Shown here: positions 10,920-21,847 of the stretch, piece by piece
Numbering within the stretch: position 1 is the first letter of the stretch
Layout of the letters: each line of letters opens with the position of its first letter
Assembly: GCA_013368315.1 (NCBI GenBank)
Contig: JAACJM010000142.1
Location: forward strand, 62,001 to 126,000
DNA from: Tetrapyrgos nigripes
Lineage: Eukaryota; Basidiomycota; Agaricomycetes; Agaricales; Campanellaceae
Direction of reading: 5' to 3'
Length of the DNA stretch: 64,000 nucleotides
The notes under the pieces: model-generated
The model's input: the letters and a program-made list of their open reading frames with translations, nothing else
The model's database searches: none
What the model was told of the DNA's origin: nothing
Program-made: the position numbers and the translations under genes

Positions 10920-13160
10920 TTAGTGAGAGTTTAGTTTAGTGAGATAAAATGCAAAAATGAGAAAACAACAAAAACGAGAAAAGAAAGGGAAAAAGAAAAA
11001 ACTCGCCTGGGCCACATCCTTAACGGTCTTAACCGGGTCCATACCATCTCCATCTCCGAACCTATGGCCACATTTCGTCAGCAGTGCAGCAAGAGTGTTG
11101 GGTAACGACGTCATACTGGCCCATCAACGCAGAGTCAGATACCGAAGACAATGACGATTGCAACACGGAGTCAGGGTCTTGGCTTCTTCTACGTGGAAGT
11201 GGACACTAGCATCCTCTCCTTCTTGACACCAAATCCAAATCCTAATCCCATTTTGTGAACGACGTCCACTAGCCATAGCTACAGCCATAGTCTAGTACCC
11301 TTCCCTATTCCCATTCCCAACTTCCTTAGCGACATCTTCATCTTTCGCAACATCACCCAGGGGAGGGGGGTCGTCCGCGTCCATGTCCATGCTGATGGCC
11401 ATACTCTCACATGTACTCTCACACTCGAAGGAGAAGGAGAAACGAGTGTGGGTGGGGGTGGAGATGGTTACGGCGAGGGAAGAACAATTAATGGTGTAAT
11501 TGTTGTCGCTGTCGTCGGTATCGGAATCGGAATCCGGTATCAGCATTGGTAGTAGACGTTATATGAGTGGGATTAGACGTCACATGTGTTCGCGTTTGCG
11601 TTAGAAAAGTGGAACAGGCGCAGTCAGTGTCGGCATTAGACGTTGATGTGGGATGAGTGGTGGTATTTGTATCGGTATTAGGCAGGGTATGCATACTATG
11701 GTGTTCAAAGTGTTAAATAAATCATTTTCCGACCTTTCAGAGTCCACCGATTTTTCAAGGTCCACTTTTCATTGACCACTTTTCGTGTACCGACTTTCTA
11801 ACTTCGAACCAAGAATAATATTGTCAATCAGCCCTTCATGGCCTTTTAAATACATCTCTAAGGCAATCCGCTCTGTTAAACCGTGTTTGGGGCGATGGGA
11901 AGTAGACGTGTGACCACGTGCGTAACATGTGATGTGAAACGTCAACATGCCGCCACTCCGGCTTGGCTTTGGCTGCCACGTCACATCTCTCGTGAGTCGT
12001 CGCTCTTGCCTTTATCCAACTCCTCCTCCATAGTTCCTGAACCAGGAATGCTCTGTGGCTAACGTACTTGTATACAGAAACCTTGAAACATCTGCCTGGA
12101 AGACTGGGCACTCAAGATACCCCTTTGCAGGTTCTCAGTGCAGTTATTGAAGTTCCAATCAAGTTCCAGTATTTACTCAAGTATTCCTTTGCTGCATCTT
12201 CGCTAGCAACAGTCTCTGACCAAATAGAAAGACATGAGGTGAGACTGGCAGAATTGTGAGTTATCATGAATAATAGCAACTATAATCTGGTTCTTTCTAT
12301 TTTCTTCGCTTCATTTTCTCTTCTTTTCGTTATATTTCAGCATGTACAACTCGATCAGATGTTTATTAACTGTCTGATGCCGTCTGAGCACCAGTTCTTG
12401 TATCAAGTAAGGTCTAAGTGGCAGAGTGTACATATGGCAAAAGTTGGAAATTGCAAAAGTCAGTAAACTTTGAAAGTGGGCCGTGAAAAGTAGACTGTGA
12501 AAAGTCAGTAAATGATTTTTTTAACAGAATAAACACCATATGCGTACCCGTATGCTTTAGAGACGGGATTGGGGTCGGAAAAAGATGCAGATATAGACCT
12601 GGGTGTTAGATACAGCATCACAATTAGCATTAGCATTGGAGGATAGGCTGGGACTGTTTGCGTTTGCATCGATCTGGTCAATTTGGTCACCGAGTTGGTC
12701 ATTGCAAGAAAAAGACGAAGAGGTAACATGGGCAGTGGGAGCCGTCACCAATAATGGTGACAGTGGTGGTGGTGGTTTGGCCAAGGTTTGGTGTTGGCGT
12801 TGGGAGGGGGATAGTGATAGGAATAGTGATAGGAATAGCATTAGAATGCTGTCTTTGTCACTGTCTTTGACTGGGACTTGGACTGGGATGAGGATCTTGC
12901 ACATGACTGGCTTTGGCTTTGACTTTGACTGTTGAAGGTGTAGGTGTAGGTGTCCTACTCGCATCTGCAGAATGAGGGATCCATCCTTCGTCATCAACCA
13001 TACCCATACTCATACCACCTATACCCATACCCTCACCTATACACATACCCACAGGGATACCAGACTGATGGAAGTACCTGTAACCCCCTCCTCCTCCCCC
13101 TCTCCCTGTCCCTTAACCTTTCTACCCCTTCGCCTCTAGATCCCTCACCCCTCTCTCTGC
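10920..13160. other. low-complexity region interrupted by a MITE
   Basis: Both sides of the 11699-12538 element are rich in short degenerate repeats, such as GATAGTGATAGGAATAG at 12810-12835 and CCATAC hexamers at 12995-13060. They give Asp/Ser/Thr- or Pro/Ser-rich frames on the minus strand (11694-11292, 12997-12557). They could be exons of a disordered protein or non-coding. No domain or convincing start was found. Confidence 0.4.
11699..12538. mobile_element. 840-bp TA-flanked element with terminal inverted repeats
   Basis: The left end TGGTGTTCAAAGTGTTAAAT and the reverse complement of the right end TGGTGTTTATTCTGTTAAAA form an inverted repeat of about 45 bp (roughly 75-80% identity by eye). 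TA dinucleotides flank both ends (11697-11698, 12539-12540). The interior has GTGAAAAGT sub-repeats near the right end and no transposase. A non-autonomous DNA transposon with a TA target site fits best. Confidence 0.7.
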
Positions 13161-13501
13161 TGTTGAAATATATACCTTCCATGTATAGTAACTATTATGA
13201 AACTTCTACATAGCTATAAGTATGCTAGTCCTCAGGATATTCTCCAGACATTACTCTTATCTCTCTGTAGATAGCAATATGGCCAATGGCAATATCCTCC
13301 ATGGACAATGTAGATATTAGTAATTACATGCTCTTTATCTAGTATAAAAGCTCTCTGTAAAGTCGTAGATACTACAGAACAATATCCAGTTCTATCTGCT
13401 CTACAAGCAACTCTCATCTAAGCTCTACTAGCTTTCTACTCAGCACTCTATCTGGTGAGCTCTATTGATCGGTCACCCTACGCTGAATATTTGCTGCTTC
13501 A
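13161..13501 (+). repeat. 5' LTR of the Ty1/copia element
   Basis: It starts TGTTGAAATATATACC and ends TTGCTGCTTCA (TG..CA, 341 bp). A primer-binding site follows at 13505. A TATAAAAGC box at about 13344 fits an LTR promoter. No matching 3' LTR was found in the window, because the element is truncated at about 16950. Confidence 0.65.
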
Positions 13502-13504
13502 TTA

Positions 13505-13516
13505 GGTTATGGGCCC
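13505..13516 (+). other. copia-type primer-binding site
   Basis: GGTTATGGGCCC directly follows the LTR. It matches, with one difference, the complement of the initiator-tRNA anticodon stem-loop (GGTTATGAGCCC), the half-tRNA priming site used by many Ty1/copia elements. The 13517-14313 leader has no gene. Confidence 0.55.
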
Positions 13517-14313
13517 CAAGGGCCATTGATGCTGGTCTTATCCCATACAACTACCATTGTCAAGATGGATTGTGTTGTCGAGGTCAACTGCAAGCTCATC
13601 ACTGAGTAAGCTGTCGGACTCGATGATTGTGCAGTTGATGGATTGATGTTTTCGCTTTATTTTCCTTCTTCATCTATATTGCCCGGTAAAATATATAACC
13701 AGGGTTCAGTTTAGAGTCACATTAGGCACTCTTTGCTGGTTTAGTTATAGATCTAGATAAGTCACTTTATACCTGTAACAGTTATTTGTGGAACCCTTAT
13801 GGATCTACAGATAGTTGTATGCAGAGTGACTGGCACACTTTGCAGCCTCCACTTTAGTGTGGGACTGTTTTTTGCACTCAGGCAAAACTCCGTAGTCATT
13901 TGGATGAGCCAGGGGTGTTTATAAAAGTCACTGATCTAGATCTATAGAAAAACAGTAGTTAGATAGTGCTCCTCTATATGCTTTAAGGCATCTCTACACC
14001 CATTAGAAAGTATTGTGCTACTACAGTCGATATTGCGACTTCTAGAGTAATCATGTGCTCTCTGTCAAGAGTATGGTCTCTGACAGTGTGAAATTGATTG
14101 AGAAGCACTGATGAAGGAGTTAATATAGGATTCCATTATGTGCACATACCTACGAAAGGTTTTCTACTGGCATATAGTTGATTAATGCAAATCTATTATG
14201 TACATTCCTTTTCTGGGGCGTTTGCTCAGAAAGGAGAAGGAATATTGCGATCATCCTATACACTCGATGTTTCTGAATGCACATCTTTACTGATTGATGC
14301 TTCATAGATCAAC

Positions 14314-16958
14314 ATGTCTTCCAACAACGCTAACAACAACTCTGAAAGCATCTTCAACATTCCCATCCTCAATACCACCAATTATGAGTTTTGGAACTAT
14401 GCTATCACCCGCCTCCTTGAAGCCGAAGGGCTTAGCAGGGTTGCTTCAGGTACCCTGAAGCGTTATGTGAACACTAGTCCCACTGAAACAGGTAATGCAC
14501 CTTCTTTTCCTGAAGGATTTGTACAAGTTCCTGATGAAGTTTTTAATGCTTTAACTGAATCTGAACAATTGTCTTATAACCAAACTATTGATAACTTTAC
14601 TGATCAATGGAATCAACATCAAATTTTGGTTAAAAAACACGATCAGGAATTAGTTGAAACTTATAAGCTTCAAAGTTCTTGGGATGAAAAAGATGAACAG
14701 GCCTTGGGTTATATTTCCTCCTTTCTTCCAAATGATATGGGTTTGGAATGAGAGAGTTCACTAGAGAAGAAATAGATGAAAACCGTTGTGCCAAAGCAAA
14801 AGGAGATTATACCTCAAAAATGCTTTGGGATAAAATAGACAAGAAATACAGTTCTCCTGGCCCAACGTCATGGTTCTTAGACTTCAAAGAATTCATGTCT
14901 TGGACGCTTGATGAGAAGAAAGATCCTGCAAACCAGATTGCATCTCTGGGAGCAGTTCTCACATGTCTTAAAGCCTATGGATTCACAGTCAATGACGAGT
15001 TTAGAGCTCTTTTCTTGATGGATCACATTCCGCAATCCTGGGGAAACTATGCTCAATTCACACTTGCCACTATCGAACCAAAGAACCTGACAATGGCACA
15101 TGTGGAGGGACTTATTCTCGTCAAGTACAAACAACGGACTGGTCAATCTTCGGAATCATCTCTTCTTACCTGCATTACTGGAGATAGACGAAAGCTTGAT
15201 TCTGCACCCAATTGGAACACTCAGAAGGCTGGATCTTCTAAACAGAAGAACCAAAATAAGAGTAAGGGTAAACAACCCAAACCTCAGGAACCTTCTAATA
15301 ATGTTACAACAGGTGATGTGAATCAAGGGGGAGATAAAAAGAAGAAAACTTGTTGCAGTAAGAAGAAGAAGGGTTCCAAAAAAGGTACTGCTCATTTAGC
15401 TAATCCAGAAGTTGAAGCTGATTCAGATTCTGATGATGATGATAATGATGCTCCTTTAATGGTGACTGCTTTTATGGCAAATCCTTTTATGAATGCCACA
15501 TTAGATCCAATTGAAATCAGTGATACTGATGATATACTGGAGACATGTGAGCAACCCATTTATGAACTTCTTCCCTATCATAACTTTCTGATTGTTTGAT
15601 AAGATTGCTTTATTGATGAGAACAATGATTCTTCTTTGAAGGAAAGAGTAAAGCGGAACTTAGCTAAACAGGTCAGACCACAAATGATTTCAGGTTACTT
15701 CATTCTTACTCATTATGAGAGACTCATGATCAATGAACTCGCACAGGAGACAGTTGATTTTGATAGTTTTCTCAGAGTAGAAGCTCATCATCAAATGACC
15801 CATAAGCTAGCTGAAATTTGGGATTACACATACAATTCTGATGGCACTCATACAGAACCTTATCTTCGAGCAAAAGATCTCAATGGTGACAAAGACATGG
15901 CAAACCAATGGTTTGATCATGAAGGAACTATCCATCCCATTCAGAAACAAATCAAGGAAGAGGTTGAGTATTTTTGCCATTATATCATGAATAAAGCTTT
16001 GTCTGATATGCGCACCCATAAATGGATTCCACAGCAGTTTAAAAAACGTGAGCCAGTCCCTTCAAAGCCTCCTTCCTTGATTGAGAGAGCTTACTGGCCT
16101 ACTCCTGCTCAATCCGTTATACGCACAAATGGTGTTACAATTAACACTCAATTTCATGATACATCGCTATATCCCAATTTTATTCACATTCTACCTTTTA
16201 ATCATACCAAAGCGTCATCGTTGTCTTCAAGTAGAAAGCGAAAGGCTGTTCGAGGTTCGTCTTCTTCTAAGTCATCAGATTCTACATCTTCAGATCATAG
16301 CGAAGAAAGTTCCTTTAAATATATTCCTCTGAGTGTTGCATTCAAAATGTGGCAAGACAGAATGTCTCACATGTTCACAGATCCAATCCTCGAGAATATG
16401 AAAAGAGAACCTGATGAATCTGGAAATACTTCGAAGAAACCTTGCTATGATGCCCCTTTAGAAGAAGCTGGTCCCTCATCTCTGGCAGATGCTATCAACG
16501 TTTCCATTTCATCTGGATATCTTGCCGATGATGATGGTGTTAGTCTTGGTTCAGAATCAGATGTGGAAATTTATATTGATGGAGACAAAACTATGGCTTT
16601 CTGGCAAGTATTTCACACTTCTAATAAAAATAGTGCACTCATACAATTGCCTCAGATCTCAATGTCATCAGACTATTGTGAATCTCATACAGCCCTACTG
16701 GCTATAGACAACTGTACTATTAATACAAATGATGTGCCTGTATTTATTTGTAAACAAAGTTTTGTCACTTGTGCACATTGCTCAACATGTGAAAAGTATC
16801 CTTTGAATAGTATTTGTAAGAGTAAGATCACTGATGAAATAACCTATTGGGTTTCAGATTCGGGTGCATTGACTCACATTACAAACAATTTGATGGATTT
16901 TGCTCAATACCATAAGTTACCAAATCCGATTCCACTCCAGATTGCTGTAAGCATATAG
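14314..16958 (+). pseudogene. Ty1/copia gag and protease, truncated
   Basis: ORF 1 (14314-14751) begins MSSNNANNN and carries the copia gag N-terminal motif TNYEFWNYAITRLLEAEG. It shifts to the -1 frame in ORF 2 (14748-15599), which has the UBN2-type gag core followed by Lys-rich and Asp/Ser-rich tails. A double stop TGATAA at 15597-15602 is followed in the same frame by ORF 3 (15636-16958). ORF 3 ends with a copia protease motif YWVSDSGALTHITNN. Integrase and reverse transcriptase are absent. The frame ends where the dispersed repeat at 16944 begins, so that repeat, or a recombination through it, removed the rest of pol. Confidence 0.75.
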
Positions 16959-17472
16959 TACTTATGCTGGTTCAACTATTTGTAAAACCTTGAATTGAAA
17001 GTTAAAAGATTGAGAAAAAAAGCGAGCAGAGAAGAGCAAGGTAAAGGGATCATGAGGAAAGGAGAGAAGACAAGAAAAGGAGCTAGCAGAGAAAACAAGA
17101 CATAGAAGAAATTGTGAGGAAAACAGAGGAAAAAAGAAAAGAAAGCAAGAGATGAAGAACAAGATGAGAGATTGAGAGGGAGAAAGATGAAGAAAAATGA
17201 AAGAGAGCAAAAGAGAAAGGAAAGCAATCAAAAAAGAACAAGACAAAGAGATCGAAAATGAAAGATTAAGATTGGAACTTTTGTTATTGGTCGCAAAGAT
17301 ATTTGGACAACAATGTTGTAACTTGTTTGGTCACATTAAGAAATACAGGGACTGCGGATATGGGCAAGGAGGAAACCAGAAACAACAGCACAGGAGGAGA
17401 CAGGATGAATATGCACCGCCACACACAGAAACGGAGTGTAAAGAACTCAGCCTCATTTCATTCGGCCTCATA
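16944..17472 (+). repeat. polypurine-rich dispersed repeat, left copy
   Basis: The copy starts GCTGTAAGCATATAGTACTT and ends near CATTTCATTCGGCCTCATAA. An inverted copy lies at 26079-26620 and a terminal fragment at 31501-31560. Between about 16990 and 17280 this strand is almost entirely A and G. It gives Lys/Glu/Arg-rich frames here and Phe/Leu/Ser-rich frames opposite, so neither is trusted as protein. It is joined directly to the truncated copia protease. The repeat class was not identified. Confidence 0.75.
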
Positions 17473-18477
17473 AGTAATCCTCAACGTCAAAAACCCTCAT
17501 TGCCTCTTTTTTAGTCTCTCTCAGCCAGATCCTAATGAACTTCTTCGTAGCCTCCTAGAGTGACCACCTTGGGCTTCTCCTCTCTTTATTGTTTTTGTAA
17601 CGTATTGCTAGGGATCTCCAACCTACAATGTTCTCAGTCCAGTTCTACAATCTCGAAAGATTCACTTACTGGTTCAAATTTAATGAAGACCATGACGCAT
17701 CCAGATCCACATTTAACATTTCTAGATAGTATGTAGATATAATCTGCTATTATCAACGCATTAGTTCACAATCTAACTTGTAAAATAGGTTTCTCACTAG
17801 TCCTGTGGCCAGCCAGACCTGTGTCTCCAGCCTGAGGGGCTCTACACCAAGCACAGTTCTTGAATTGCCTCCAGTGTAACTTATACTTGAGCGCAACTCA
17901 TCTCGTGGAAAGCCCAAATTTTTTTCTTTTCCAGATAATCCACTCAATATGATAATTGTCCTACATCTCCGCTTTCTTCATTTCCCAATAGCATAGAGGA
18001 AGGAATAAGATTTTCTTGTCCTTGTCCTTTCTCCGTCTTTAGCGCATTGACCTTGTATTGATACAATATGTAGCTTTGATATAGCTGGCCGAAGTACCCA
18101 AAGGAACTCAAAGCACTTCTGATTCTGCGTTTCGGATCGGTGTTCAAGGCCGAGGTACGATGATGCAATTTGAATATCCGTGTGTTCTTTTGTGGGCGAG
18201 CAAGTGGACATGCTGGCAAGGTACGCATAAAAATGACTGCGTGCCCTACAAAATTTGAAGTCATCAAACACCGCATCCCAACCGCGTTCCCTCGTACTGC
18301 TTTCTCCTCCTCATCATGGACAAGTTGCAGCGCATCTTTGAACTCGCCATGCTCAGAAACGGAGTAGAAAAGCAGAAAGAAACCGCTCGACGATCTCTTC
18401 ATGTCCATGTAAGTTTCCCAGATACGGTTCCCAATAAACCCTAGCTCATCCCAGTCCCGTTAACCATGGCAAATCCC
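17473..18477. other. no gene assigned
   Basis: Minus-strand frames at 17947-17753 and 18408-17944 have no recognisable motifs and lie opposite the likely upstream part of the BtaA-domain gene. A plus-strand frame around 18316-18410 (Lys/Arg/Glu-rich) could be an upstream exon of that gene, but this is not established. Confidence 0.35.
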
Positions 18478-19989
18478 GTACAGTGATTTGGCAGAGATCC
18501 TGAAAGAATTTGAGACATTCATCTATGGATTTACCTGGGTGCATCTCTTCCCTATGAGGCATATCTTATTCTTCTTGACGACTACTTACAGGAGGATCCT
18601 GAAGTCGACCTGAAGTTCCTGGACCTCACTGACTCTGACACAATGCTTGTCATTACTTCAGCGGGGGATAATGCATTGCATTATGCCATAGCAGCTTCAC
18701 CACGTACCATGAGGTGTTGGCGTTCTACATTCCTCTGTTCTTGCTCACACTGTTGACCTGCAAAAAACAAAAAGATCCATTGCATGGATATCAATCCCTG
18801 GTGCGTCGCAAACCTCTGAGTCACCCGCTCCATTTACTTACGACTTATCTTTCATTATTTTCAGTCAGGAACACCTCTTGGAGCTGAAGCTGGCTTGTAT
18901 CCATAGCCTCTCGTATTCCAATTTTTTCTCTCTTTTTGGTTTGGGGTATCATCCGAACTTTCTTGATTTGTTCGAGACCAAGATAGCGCCGCATCTCTCA
19001 TCTGGCACCTATCGGTTCTGGTGCTCCAATATTGACGCGTTTACCTCCTGCAAGTTCCTCTTCCGCATGACGGGATTGAGGAAAGATATTGAGCAGATGT
19101 GCGAATGTGATACTCTCGAAGACCAGCAGCGCATATGGCAGAACAGGGTCAGGCCAAAGATACTTAGTCCTTTCGCTGTCGCTCTGCTTTGGAATCCTAC
19201 TACTTTTTGTTGGAATGCTCTGGGTGTACCTATGAATCAGCGAAAGATGTTGCTAGACGAAGGTGGGTAGAACCTCAAGTTCTCCACTCATTCATCTCAA
19301 CTAATTGTGTTGACAAGGTGGAATGTATGAATATGTAAAGAACACTGTGGATCCCATGATGTCCACCTACCTACTCAAGACACAGAACTACTTTTACAGG
19401 GTGGTATGGCTCTTCCCCCCGATTTTTCCATTTTTTGGTATGAACTGGGTGCTTATGGCTCCTAGGTGCTCCAGGGCCAGTATTCACCCTCATGCTGCCC
19501 AGAATACCTCAGTTTGGCAGGTTTTTGCTCTCTCAAAGCCAATAATGGGAAAATTTTGGAAAATTTCCGGATACATACCGACTTGATTGCCAAGTGCGTA
19601 TCCCTGTGTTCTCTGCTTGAAGAAATCTGATCTATTCTTTTATAGTGTCCTTCATGGCATGTCTTCAAACTCAATTACTCGCTCGTTGATTATGGACCAT
19701 CTTGATTGGTTTTCCGAGGGTTCAGAGGAGGTCGAGCAGGAAATTAGCGAACTCCATCAAGTCCTTGCCCCCAGCGGGTTGTTATTTTGGCATTCTGCAG
19801 TGAAGAATCCTTGGTATGCATCTGTCTTCCAACGAGCTGGTTTTCTTGTGGAGCCCGTGGGCATAAGAGGATCTGAGAAACTGCTCGATAGAGTGAGCAT
19901 GTGAGTTCCTTCCTGTTCCTTTTTCCAAGAAAACTGTTACTGATTTTTTCTTGAGGTATGCATCATTCTGGAAAGCGATTAGAACCTGA
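18478..19989 (+). pseudogene. betaine-lipid synthase BtaA domain (DUF3419), partial
   Basis: The family transfers the 3-amino-3-carboxypropyl group of S-adenosylmethionine to diacylglycerol, the first step of betaine-lipid (DGTS) synthesis. Visible motifs in order are YGFTW/EDPEVD, ITSAGDNALHYAIA, CMDINP/CQEHLLELKLA, CWNALGVPMNQRKMLLDEG, TYLLKTQNYFYR, GQYSPSCCPEYL, FRIHTDLI, MDHLDWFSEGSEEVEQEI and RVSM/YASFWKAIRT with stop 19987-19989. At least five short introns are inferred. Two oddities suggest decay. The segment expected between FWCSNIDAFTS and KFLFR is missing. The joint near 18716-18781 could not be kept in frame. The methyltransferase (BtaB) domain usual in fungal BTA1 is not seen nearby. 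It sits between inverted copies of the polypurine repeat. Confidence 0.7.
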
Positions 19990-20438
19990 CAGTTAGCATC
20001 CTTGGGCTGAGGTCTGCGGGTTGAACGATTTTTGGACATTTCAGAGATGTAGTTCTGCTCACGCGAAACGGACCGCAATCGCATTCTGTCGACTTGGGCA
20101 GACGGTGGAAAATTTATTCCGAGGCGTTCTCAGATAAATTTTCGGAGTCAGGGGTGTCCAGAAGGATAAGGATACGACAACCCGAAGCACTCGAGCAAGC
20201 CGAAGCGCGTCGTATCATCCGGATGATTAGACACCCAAAGGCCGAAGGTCAAGCAAGGCGTGGACGAGACAAAGTGATTGTTGATTGCAGTGGATAGTAA
20301 CAAGTTACAATTTTGTGTATATGAAGTAGAGACAGTTAGGTATAAGGAATGGAATACAGAAAGAGCGGGAAACAAGTGATGTCAGGGAAAATTTGTAGGT
20401 TGGTCATAAGGCATAATGGAGGAGGATGGTTCTGAAAG

Positions 20439-21740
20439 CTAGATGTTGAGACGTTGGTGTAAACACCTGCGAGCATGCACTCGATCAATGTGGATGCTAG
20501 CGCAAGTGTGGAGGTCTCGCCAGTAACGGGTGAAGGCACTGGAATTCCATCGTCCGCACATCTTAACATATTCAGGGTTGACACCGTCATGTAACAAGAG
20601 AGTGGTGCCTCCAATGTGGAAGGAATGGCCTGTGAAACGGGGATAGCCTTCCTTGCTCCATACGTCATTGCAAAGTGATAGGAAATGGGATTTAGTCAGG
20701 CATTTGAGTTTGCCAGAGTCGTCACGGAATGACATGAGGGGGTCACTGGGGCCGAGGTCGTTGGCACAAACGTGTAGGTGGGTTGCTTTGGTGGCGTTCA
20801 AGGATCCGTGGTAAGCATGGATGTGGGTGTAATCTCCTCTGGAGACAGATGTTTTTGTACTGGGAAGATAGATGGAGAGAGGGCCGTGTTTAGATTCGGG
20901 AGTTGGAGGGAGTTCCACAACATCTTGTACTCGGGGATGTTTGGATGGATCGAAGAGACGCGGATCGGAGTGACAGGGAAAGATCTCACCTGGAGAGGTA
21001 GTCAGGGGTTAATGAATGTGTTAGGATAGTGAGGATGGGGAGGATGGATCAAACTTACTGAGGCGGAGTTGGCCAAGGAGACTGCATTTAGCTGCAGCAC
21101 TAGCACACTTGTGGTCACCTCGAGCCGATGTGGACCAGGCGACGTGGCAACTGCGCATCATGTCACAAGTAACTGGTGGATGTTCAGGACGATGAGACGT
21201 CGAGGGAGATTGCCAGGTCGATGCCAGTGAGGGTGCGTCATAAAAGGTCTGCACCATTCCAGTGATAGCCCAGTGTGATGTGCCAAGTCTTTAGAGCACT
21301 CATCTTGGCCTTAACAGTACCGCTGGCCAGGTGTCCCAGGAAGGATGCTGCAAACTCGCAAAGGATTGCTTCGGAGCAGGAAGGACTTCGTCAGGGTGTA
21401 GGCCCATGTCGTTTGCCCAAACAGTGAATTCGGTAACTGCGAGTTGTTGACGTCAACGTGTTTCAGGTTTTACTGCGCCGGCAATGGCATCTGCAACAGT
21501 GTTGGACAAGGTGGGATTGCGAAGTGTGTTGAGGTTGGGTTCGTCGGCAAAACAGGGAAGAAGCGAAGACGAACGTTTTGCTGGGCATGTTTTGGATCTG
21601 TTTGGGCCAAGGGAGCTGCTGCAAGGCATGATAAGGATAGTATGGAGGAGTGGAATAGTAGCAGGTGTGGGGGGTGTGATGGTTTTTGTCAAGTGAGAGG
21701 TTCAGGTTATAGTACATTTGTTTGACTTGGGCACACGCTA
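20439..21740 (-). pseudogene. DIRS tyrosine recombinase, decayed
   Basis: The C-terminal part (20918-20439) has the catalytic region GHSFHIGG..GRWNSSAFTRYW, so the conserved H-x-x-R reads H-S-F-H. The box I arginine is preserved (GQLRL/SEIFP) if a 69-bp intron at 20990-21058 is removed. The N-terminal SAM-like part (about 21390-21250, FLGHLASGTVKAKMSALKTWH) lies in another frame. This is the YR of the DIRS element at 20439-25843. The Arg-to-His change (CGC to CAC would explain it) and the frame breaks indicate an inactive enzyme. Confidence 0.7.
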
Positions 21741-21847
21741 TCAATGATGTCACAAATGTAGAATTCCATTTATTATCAACGAGGTATGGAGTCAGAAGGA
21801 GAATGTAGTAAGGTACGACAGGTGGACAGGTTGTTTGTTTGGAGAAG

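Noticed and set aside
16962..17514. Phe/Leu/Ser-rich and Lys/Glu-rich open frames in the polypurine repeat
   Set aside because: Long frames are expected in purine-only sequence because stop codons are restricted; no protein features were seen.
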